DNA of 10,946 nt from Patescibacteria group bacterium. GTDB lineage: Bacteria; Patescibacteriota; Patescibacteriia; UBA2169. Positions within the stretch are counted from its first letter, which is position 1. Each line of letters begins with the position of its first letter. The stretch is taken from the NCBI GenBank assembly GCA_018830465.1, contig JAHJSI010000001.1, positions 1-10,946 on the forward strand, read 5' to 3'. The position numbers and the translations under genes are program-made. The notes beneath the pieces are model-generated. The model had not been told where the DNA came from. It worked only from the letters and a program-made list of their open reading frames with translations, and searched no databases. Positions 6,121 through 10,946 of the stretch are shown here, in pieces.

Positions 6121-7107
6121 ATGGAACGTCCTATTATATTAAGCAGAACCCCATTTCGCATTCCGCTTGGCGGCGGCTCAACAGATATGCCGTCATATTA
6201 TGAAAAGTATGGCGGATTTATATTTGCTGTATCTATTGATATGTATATGGATATTTTAATCAAAAAACCTATAAGCGATGATTATGTGCATATGCATTAT
6301 ACTCAATATGAATCAGAAACATCTGCAGAAAATATAAGGCATACAATAGGCAGAGAAGCGTTGAGGATGTTGGGCGTTAATAATAAAGTTTCAATTTCTT
6401 TTAAGGCAGATACTCCTGCTGGAACAGGATTAGGATCGTCTGGCGCGTGCTCTGTATCATTGCTCAAGGGACTCTCTTTATATAAAGGAGGCGGGATAAG
6501 CAATGTAGCAGCAGCAGAACAGTCCTTTGTATTAACACAAAATTTAGGCCTTCCAGACGGCAAGCAAGATCCTTATGCCTGCGCTATTGGCGGGTTTTCC
6601 GTCTTGGAGATTGATAAAGACGGCAGAGTAAATGTAATAAAGCCAGATATTACAAATGAAACTGCTGACAGTTTTTTTGAAAATTGTTTGTTTTTTTACA
6701 CAGGAATCCACAGAAACAGCAAATCTTTATTAGATATTCAAGATGAAGAAAGAATTTTGAATTTAAAGCACAAAACAAAAGAGATTGGACAACAAATTTA
6801 CCAATGTTTTCTGCGCGGAGATCTTGATAAATTTGGAGCTTTGTTAGATAAGCATTGGCAAGTTAAAAAAGAAATGTCTAGCATGATGAGCAATGAATGG
6901 CTGAATGAAGTTTATGAAGTAGCTAAACACGCAGGCGCTTTAGGTGGGAAGATTATGGGCGCTGGCGGCGGCGGGTATTTTATGTTTTATTGTCCTACAA
7001 AGGTGGCCAAGGAATCAGTGCGTCACGCATTGCAAAGGTTCAATATGCGTGAAATGGATATTCACATTGATGAGCAAGGCGCTCGGGCTCAAGTTGTGCA
7101 TTTTTGA
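6121..7107 (+). CDS. hddA: GHMP-family sugar kinase, D-glycero-D-manno-heptose 7-phosphate kinase-like (HddA type)
   Basis: Predicted to phosphorylate D-glycero-D-manno-heptose 7-phosphate at C1 with ATP, giving the 1,7-bisphosphate that the GmhB-type phosphatase uses. All three GHMP motifs are present: the N-terminal substrate motif RTPFRIPLGGGSTDMPSYY at 9-27, the ATP-binding loop PAGTGLGSSGA at 99-109, and motif 3, GGKIMGAGGGGYFMFYC, at 275-291. GKQDPYA at 147-153 is typical of the HddA/fucokinase-like branch, in which the Asp is the probable catalytic base. The 328-residue length is normal. The HddA branch also includes kinases for other sugars, but the presence of gmhA- and gmhB-type genes in the same operon makes heptose 7-phosphate the best substrate. 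It is the last gene of this run, 11 bases after the methyltransferase gene and followed by an intrinsic terminator. No Shine-Dalgarno sequence precedes the ATG. Confidence 0.86.
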   Translation: MERPIILSRTPFRIPLGGGSTDMPSYYEKYGGFIFAVSIDMYMDILIKKPISDDYVHMHYTQYESETSAENIRHTIGREALRMLGVNNKVSISFKADTPAGTGLGSSGACSVSLLKGLSLYKGGGISNVAAAEQSFVLTQNLGLPDGKQDPYACAIGGFSVLEIDKDGRVNVIKPDITNETADSFFENCLFFYTGIHRNSKSLLDIQDEERILNLKHKTKEIGQQIYQCFLRGDLDKFGALLDKHWQVKKEMSSMMSNEWLNEVYEVAKHAGALGGKIMGAGGGGYFMFYCPTKVAKESVRHALQRFNMREMDIHIDEQGARAQVVHF

Positions 7108-7142
7108 TAATTAATTTTCAAAAAAATCAAGGGAAAAGAAAG

Positions 7143-7176
7143 GCGAGGCAGTTTTCAGGCTACCTCGCTGTTTTTT
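7143..7176 (+). terminator. Intrinsic terminator between convergent genes, possibly bidirectional
   Basis: A 9-pair stem with one C/A mismatch (5' arm 7143-7151, loop 7152-7159, 3' arm 7160-7168) is followed by TG and six T (7171-7176). It lies 35 bases after the hddA-like stop and should end the heptose operon. Read on the minus strand, the same hairpin lies 24 bases beyond the radical SAM stop and is followed by a pyrimidine-rich tract (CTTTCTTTTCCC, then a T run further on), so it may also act in that direction, more weakly. Confidence 0.85.
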
Positions 7177-7192
7177 GTTCGTGGGCTTTTTG

Positions 7193-8716
7193 TTAGCCTC
7201 CAATTTGATGAGAGCGCCGGCTTTGAACATATTCCGGCGTGTTGACATGCTCCCATGCCCAGTCCCTGAGCTCAACTATCCTTTTTGGAGGAACGACAGT
7301 ATTGCGCATGACCGGATTCTTCCAGTTCATGCGGTCTGGGTCAAAATCTTCCGAAAGATATCCTCCTTCTATTGCCTGGGTAAAGAGTTTGCTTCCTGGG
7401 AATGGGGTCACAATAAAGAATGTTACATACGTGGCGCCAGCGTCAATGAGCTGCTTGGCAAGCTCAACGCCTTGGAGCATCTCTTCCTCAGTCTCATCCG
7501 GGAATCCAATCATAATGTTCACAAGGCATTTCATGCCCTTTTCCTGCGTAGCAACACGCATTAGCTCAACCACGTCAAATCTGGATAGATCAAGTTTTCC
7601 AGACGCGTACTTGTCAAGAATGCGCTGGCTTGCGGATTCTACAGGAAATACGAATTCTCCGAACCCTGCCTGCTTCATTATCTCCAGATACTCCTGATCT
7701 GGAACCAGTTTGTCCTCAGGTCCAGGGATTGCAAAGTGCGCAAGGTTCACACCATTTATATTACTGATTTGCATGTCCATTTCCGTGACTTGGCGAAAGA
7801 TGTTAGTTGTTCTTTCTTTCTTTGCGAGCAAGCTATCATCCTCAAAATACAAATGACGAACGCCGAGCGAGCGCAGAATCTCAACTTCCTGCATAACGCG
7901 TTCAATTGACTTCAGGCGAAGATGGCCAATGTTCCCGCGTTCAGATGTTGGATTTTTTTCCTCACTGTTGTGGCAGTACAAACATCTAAACTGACACCCG
8001 CGCGAAGTCATAATTGGCGCGTATCTACTTGGCTCCACACCAGGCGTGTTACTTCTTGTTGAAAAGCCGATGTTATCGTACTTTCCAAAAGGAAGCATAT
8101 CCCATGCAGGAATCGGTAGCTCATCCAGATTGCGGCATATTGTTTCTGGTCTTACGGGCTTTGTGACAACTTGCCCGTCTTTGAGGAACGCAACTGCGTC
8201 TAGATTGTCAAATGAGCTTCCTTTCTGCCATGCACGTACTATATGCACAATCAAGTTATCGCTTTCGCTGGTGGATACAAGATCCACATCTCCGGATACT
8301 AGAAAGCGAGAACTCAGGGCTTGCGCATTTCCTCCGCCAGAAATCACCAGAGTTTCTGGATTTACTTGCTTGGCTATACGCGCAACTTGAAGCGCCATGC
8401 GCGTTTGTGAAGTGAATATACTACTTATTCCGATTATGTCGTATTTGCCTTTTTCGAAATAGGCGCGCAATTGCCCTGCACTCATGCCAATTCTAGTGAG
8501 ACCATTGGGCTGCATTACACGTCTAAAAAACGTGTCCTGCAAACTGTCGCTTTCTGATCCAACTGTGGCATCCAGCAAATTCACTTCTATGTCAGCATCA
8601 CGCAGAGCGCCAGCAAGATAGAGCAAGCTCAGTGTTCCGCCAGGACGCGGGATTTCAATGTCCATAAGCTGGTTCGGCGGATATATGAGCAAAACTTTCG
8701 GATCTTGTCTGGACAT
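7193..8716 (-). CDS. B12-binding-type radical SAM protein
   Basis: A 507-residue protein. Residues 1 to about 165 form a cobalamin-binding-like Rossmann domain (VLLIYPPNQ at 8-16, PGGTLSLLYLAGALRDA, IIGISSIF, VISGGGNA). The radical SAM domain carries C241-x3-C245-x2-C248, which binds the 4Fe-4S cluster; later come LYFEDDSL, FPVESASQRIL and NIMIGFPDETEEE, all usual for this class. The DxHxxG motif that supplies the cobalt-ligating histidine is not visible in the N-terminal domain (LLDATVGSE instead), so cobalamin may not bind in the usual way. Members of this broad group carry out methylations, rearrangements and thioether or ring formation; the substrate here is unknown. It stands alone on the minus strand between two glycan gene runs. 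Four 60-base blocks counted by hand held 21, 28, 29 and 33 G+C, higher than most of the flanks. It alone has a strong Shine-Dalgarno sequence. A transferred gene is likely. Confidence 0.88.
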   Translation of the reverse strand: MSRQDPKVLLIYPPNQLMDIEIPRPGGTLSLLYLAGALRDADIEVNLLDATVGSESDSLQDTFFRRVMQPNGLTRIGMSAGQLRAYFEKGKYDIIGISSIFTSQTRMALQVARIAKQVNPETLVISGGGNAQALSSRFLVSGDVDLVSTSESDNLIVHIVRAWQKGSSFDNLDAVAFLKDGQVVTKPVRPETICRNLDELPIPAWDMLPFGKYDNIGFSTRSNTPGVEPSRYAPIMTSRGCQFRCLYCHNSEEKNPTSERGNIGHLRLKSIERVMQEVEILRSLGVRHLYFEDDSLLAKKERTTNIFRQVTEMDMQISNINGVNLAHFAIPGPEDKLVPDQEYLEIMKQAGFGEFVFPVESASQRILDKYASGKLDLSRFDVVELMRVATQEKGMKCLVNIMIGFPDETEEEMLQGVELAKQLIDAGATYVTFFIVTPFPGSKLFTQAIEGGYLSEDFDPDRMNWKNPVMRNTVVPPKRIVELRDWAWEHVNTPEYVQSRRSHQIGG

Positions 8717-8721
8717 GATTT

Positions 8722-8727
8722 ACCTCC
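8722..8727 (-). promoter_or_regulatory. Strong Shine-Dalgarno site of the radical SAM gene
   Basis: On the minus strand GGAGGT lies five bases before the ATG at 8716-8714. It confirms this start and is the only clear ribosome binding site of this kind in the window; the plus-strand genes have none. Confidence 0.85.
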
Positions 8728-8768
8728 AATGTATGTTTGGTTTTGTGATTTTAAAGGGCTGTTTGAGT

Positions 8769-8797
8769 ACTATAGTTATTTATACAATAAAAGTCAA
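8769..8797 (-). promoter_or_regulatory. Near-consensus sigma-70 promoter of the radical SAM gene
   Basis: On the minus strand TTGACT (8797-8792) and TATAGT (8774-8769) are separated by exactly 17 bases; each matches the consensus at five of six positions. Transcription would start near 8762, giving a leader of about 45 bases that includes the Shine-Dalgarno site. This is the best promoter match in the window and supports a bacterial source. Confidence 0.75.
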
Positions 8798-8820
8798 ATA
8801 AACAATAAATAGTAAAAAAT

Positions 8821-8848
8821 TTGTGTTATTTTGTATTTCTGTTATTAT
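8821..8848 (+). promoter_or_regulatory. Possible promoter giving a leaderless mRNA for the nucleotidyltransferase-Nudix gene
   Basis: TTGTGT (8821-8826), a 16-base spacer and TATTAT (8843-8848). The -10 box ends nine bases before the A of the ATG at 8857, the same distance as in the promoter proposed upstream of the first operon, so the transcript would begin about two bases before the start codon. It lies back-to-back with the minus-strand promoter at 8769-8797. The region is very A+T-rich and the match is only moderate. Confidence 0.4.
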
Positions 8849-8856
8849 TTTTCTAT

Positions 8857-10077
8857 ATGAAAGCAGTTATTTTAGTAGCAGGAAAAGGGACCAGAATGAA
8901 GGATTTAACAAAGGACCTGCCAAAGCCGCTTCTTAAAGTCGGCAATAAGACATTGCTTGAGAATATTTTAGATGCTTTACCTCAAGAAGTTGATGAGATT
9001 ATTATGGTAATTGGGTATCAGGGTCATAAAATAGTGGAGAAATTTGGAGATAATTATCATGGTAAAATAATCTATTATATTAAGCAAGAAGTATTAAATG
9101 GCACTGCAGGGGCAGTTCTCTCAGCACAGAAATTTTTTATACAAGAAAAAGAGCGATTCATGATTATTTTAGGCGATGAGTATCCAACAAAAGAACAGGT
9201 AAAGAAATGCTTGTCCAATGAGTTCAGCTGGCTGTGTAGGGAATTTTACGATCCAAGCCAATCAAATGCAATAACAATTAAAGATAATTGCATTACTGAA
9301 ATAATAGAAAAGCCGGAAAATCCAACATCAAATTTTGTGGCTTCTGGGATGATGGTTGTGAATACTGATATTTTTAAGTATAAGCCAGAGCAGCATAGGA
9401 ATGGAGAATATTATTTAACCTCAATGATGAATCAATTTGTAAAAGGCCATAATATCCAAGTTGTAGAAGGAGAAAAAGATATAGCATTCAGTTACCCTGA
9501 AGATATTGATAATTTCAACAATGAGGATAAAAAAGATTGTTTAATTAAAGTCCGCAAAATACTGCATGATGACAAATGGATTCAGGCGGATATTATTGAT
9601 GTTGATTTTCCCAATGGTAAAAAGATTTCAAACTTTTTGCGTTTGAAAGTTAAAAATAGGGGAAGCGTTTCTGTCTGCGCAAGAATGGAGGACGGTCGTT
9701 TTATATTAACGCGTCAACTGCGGCCTGTTGCTGGTCTTTCTATTGAGTCAGTTGCAGGAGGAGGTGAGAAAGGAAAATCATGGGAACAACTAGCAGTTAA
9801 GGAGATGATTCAGGAAACAGGATATAGGCCTGGCAAGCTTGTTCGCGTTGGTGATTTCTATACTCAGGGCGACCGTATAGATAATAAACACCATCTTTTT
9901 CTTGCTTTTAGTTGTGTTGAAGCCCAAGAAAAATTAGCTGGTGATGAAGTGCAGGATATAGAGCGAATTATACGCACGCCTAAAGAAATTTTAGGCATGA
10001 TTAAAACCGGTAAAATAAATGATATGCCAACAATTGCTGGTATTTTTGCGCACTTATATTATGAACTCAAGAGATAA
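8857..10077 (+). CDS. Fusion: sugar-1-phosphate nucleotidyltransferase (HddC-like) + Nudix domain with degenerate box
   Basis: A 406-residue fusion. Residues 1-221 are a nucleotidyltransferase closely similar to that at 2117 (about three quarters identical over the first 60 residues), with GKGTRM at 9-14, PKPLL at 22-26, D107 in LGDEYP and a closing EDIDNFN. Residues about 230-406 are a Nudix domain of the ADP-ribose/NDP-sugar pyrophosphatase type: LTRQLRP at 284-290, IESVAGGG at 296-303, the Nudix box at 301-323, and a conserved HHLFLAF strand. In the box (consensus G-x5-E-x7-RE-U-x-EE-x-G-U), E is K307, R is K315 and the first E of EE is Q319, while E316, E320 and G322 are kept. Hydrolysis may be weak or lost, or the domain may sense a nucleotide sugar. 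I chose ATG 8857; the in-frame TTG at 8821 adds a hydrophobic leader absent from the paralogue. No Shine-Dalgarno sequence is seen. Confidence 0.86.
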   Translation: MKAVILVAGKGTRMKDLTKDLPKPLLKVGNKTLLENILDALPQEVDEIIMVIGYQGHKIVEKFGDNYHGKIIYYIKQEVLNGTAGAVLSAQKFFIQEKERFMIILGDEYPTKEQVKKCLSNEFSWLCREFYDPSQSNAITIKDNCITEIIEKPENPTSNFVASGMMVVNTDIFKYKPEQHRNGEYYLTSMMNQFVKGHNIQVVEGEKDIAFSYPEDIDNFNNEDKKDCLIKVRKILHDDKWIQADIIDVDFPNGKKISNFLRLKVKNRGSVSVCARMEDGRFILTRQLRPVAGLSIESVAGGGEKGKSWEQLAVKEMIQETGYRPGKLVRVGDFYTQGDRIDNKHHLFLAFSCVEAQEKLAGDEVQDIERIIRTPKEILGMIKTGKINDMPTIAGIFAHLYYELKR

Positions 10078-10756
10078 TCTTATTTTTAATCTTAAGAATT
10101 CCATAAAACAATACCCAAAGTTGTTTTATTTTCTTAATCATACTTTAGGAACTTTTGTTGGTAAATCAGCAAAACAGAGCATTGCTCATCTTCCAGAAGG
10201 TTCTAAAATTATTAATGTTGGCTCTGGCGCAAATATAATACGCAAAGATGTTATTAATGTTGATTATGCTAAATATCCAGGAGTTAAAGTTGTTGCTGAT
10301 GCGCATAATCTGCCATTTGAAGATAATTCTATTGATGCTGTTATTTGCGAATCTCTTCTAGAGCATGTTAAAGATCCGAAAACTGTTATCAGCGGGATTT
10401 ATAGAGTCCTAAAACCAGGGGGTATGGTATATATATCCGCGCCTTTTATAATTCCTTTTCATTCATCCCCACATGACTATTATCGGTGGACAGATTCTGG
10501 GTTAAGAGAATTATTAAAAGATTTTCAGGAGGCAGAGCTTGGAATATTAATTGGTCCGACTAATGCTCTAACATATATTTTGCGCGAATGGCTCGCGCTT
10601 GTGATGTCATTTAATATAAATACTTTGCGTCAATTTTGGGTATTATTTTTTATGGTGCTTTTTGCTCCAATAAATCTTTTAGATCATATTTTTAGCAGAT
10701 TTAACGCGGCAAAAGATATATCACATTTTTTTTACTATATTGGTACAAAGAAGTAA
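10061..10756 (+). CDS. Class I SAM-dependent methyltransferase (Methyltransf_11 type)
   Basis: A 231-residue methyltransferase with an unusual motif I, IINVGSGAN at 50-58 (an Asn in place of the more common Asp/Glu), then VINVDYA at 64-70 for the ribose-binding acid, DAHNLPFEDNSIDAVIC at 80-96, LLEHV at 99-103 and YRVLKPGG at 114-121. This order is typical of the Methyltransf_11 family. About 45 residues precede the core, and a hydrophobic stretch near 191-206 (FWVLFFMVLFAPINLL) may bury in the membrane. I infer that it methylates a lipid-linked or nearby glycan, but the acceptor is not shown. The ATG at 10061 overlaps the end of the previous gene by 17 bases. A longer frame from ATG 10019 exists, but it would deepen the overlap to 59 bases and add nothing resembling the family. 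It is not closely related to the methyltransferase at 5390. Confidence 0.82.
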   Translation: MNSRDNLIFNLKNSIKQYPKLFYFLNHTLGTFVGKSAKQSIAHLPEGSKIINVGSGANIIRKDVINVDYAKYPGVKVVADAHNLPFEDNSIDAVICESLLEHVKDPKTVISGIYRVLKPGGMVYISAPFIIPFHSSPHDYYRWTDSGLRELLKDFQEAELGILIGPTNALTYILREWLALVMSFNINTLRQFWVLFFMVLFAPINLLDHIFSRFNAAKDISHFFYYIGTKK

Positions 10757-10761
10757 TTTAT

Positions 10762-10946
10762 ATGATATTTAAATTATTTAAGAGACATTATATAGCTATA
10801 ATTTGCGCTTTATTTATTGGATTATTATATATAGGTCCTCATATTGCTTTTCTTTTTTCTTTAGGAGATGAATATCAAGGAATACCAATGCTACAAACAG
10901 CAAACGAAGGAGGATATTTAGCAAGAATGCATGAAATTACTGATGG
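10762..10946 (+). CDS. Membrane protein, probable GT-C-type glycosyltransferase (3' end outside window)
   Basis: The open frame starts at ATG 10762, five bases after the previous stop, and runs off the right edge with 61 complete codons. The N-terminus is KLFKRHYIAIICALFIGLLY, a basic stretch followed by a hydrophobic segment, which fits a first membrane helix. It is followed by a segment with DEYQGIP and then GYLARMHEITDG. An acidic first loop after helix 1 followed by 'Y-AR--E--DG' is a pattern I associate with polytopic GT-C enzymes that use polyprenyl-phosphate sugars (the ArnT/PMT-like group). This would fit the GT2 domain encoded at 2117, which may make such a donor, but only about 60 residues are visible and the family call is tentative. 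What is secure is an N-terminal membrane anchor and the operon position. Confidence 0.6.
   Translation, partial: MIFKLFKRHYIAIICALFIGLLYIGPHIAFLFSLGDEYQGIPMLQTANEGGYLARMHEITD

Noticed and set aside
6303..6563. Minus-strand frame of 86 codons inside the kinase gene
   Set aside because: Antisense to the conserved GHMP ATP-binding region; no start signals or recognisable motifs.
7175..8415. Several plus-strand open frames opposite the radical SAM gene
   Set aside because: They resemble no family, lie fully antisense to a motif-rich gene, and stay open mainly because of its higher G+C content.
8821..8856. TTG start giving a hydrophobic N-terminal extension (signal-like) to the nucleotidyltransferase-Nudix protein
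   Set aside because: The paralogue starts exactly at MKAVIL, a nucleotidyltransferase is cytoplasmic, and the stretch is better explained as a T-rich promoter region.
1..10946. CRISPR array, tRNA/rRNA genes, insertion sequence or transposase
   Set aside because: No regularly spaced repeats, no tRNA-like cloverleaf or rRNA motif, no transposase motif or terminal inverted repeats were seen on either strand; the only long repeats are between paralogous genes.
1..10946. Archaeal (for example DPANN) source suggested by leaderless starts
   Set aside because: The TTGACT-17-TATAGT promoter and the hairpin/T-tract terminator are bacterial, and no TATA/BRE boxes were seen about 26 bases before the starts. 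Not fully excluded.

Overview
The window is an A+T-rich stretch (about 35-38% G+C by eye, except for one gene) from a bacterium, and reads as part of a surface-polysaccharide locus. The bacterial assignment rests on a sigma-70-type promoter (TTGACT, 17 bases, TATAGT) and an intrinsic hairpin/T-tract terminator. TGA is used as a stop. Almost no gene has a Shine-Dalgarno sequence; starts sit in an A/T-rich 'ATATGAAAG' context, with gene overlaps and very short gaps. This style fits an uncultured lineage such as Patescibacteria (CPR), but the sequence alone does not prove that.

Region 1 (1-7107, all +): the tail of a GT4-like glycosyltransferase is followed by a tight run of nine genes. These are a SIS-domain phosphoheptose isomerase (GmhA type), a HAD heptose-bisphosphate phosphatase (GmhB type), a small transaldolase, a sugar-1-phosphate nucleotidyltransferase fused to a GT2 glycosyltransferase, two tandem paralogous NAD-dependent epimerases, a SAM methyltransferase and a GHMP sugar kinase (HddA type). 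Together they form a plausible complete route: transaldolase makes sedoheptulose 7-phosphate, GmhA isomerises it, HddA phosphorylates C1, GmhB removes the C7 phosphate, and the nucleotidyltransferase activates heptose 1-phosphate (GDP-D-glycero-D-manno-heptose in the known pathway). The fused GT2 domain would then transfer the sugar, perhaps to a polyprenyl phosphate. The epimerases and methyltransferase could tailor the sugar or the glycan.

Region 2 (7108-8816): a terminator separates the operon from a convergent minus-strand gene for a B12-binding-type radical SAM protein. This gene is richer in G+C, has a strong GGAGGT ribosome binding site and a near-consensus promoter, and so looks foreign to its neighbours.

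Region 3 (8817-10946, +): a second run starts with a paralogue of the same nucleotidyltransferase, this time fused to a Nudix domain whose signature box is degenerate. It is followed by an overlapping SAM methyltransferase and the start of a membrane protein that resembles GT-C glycosyltransferases and runs off the window.

The most interesting points are the two fusions, which share one nucleotidyltransferase module joined at the same EDIxNFN boundary to two different C-terminal enzymes, and the presence of a dedicated transaldolase inside a heptose-nucleotide operon. No stretch longer than about 140 bases lacks a gene.
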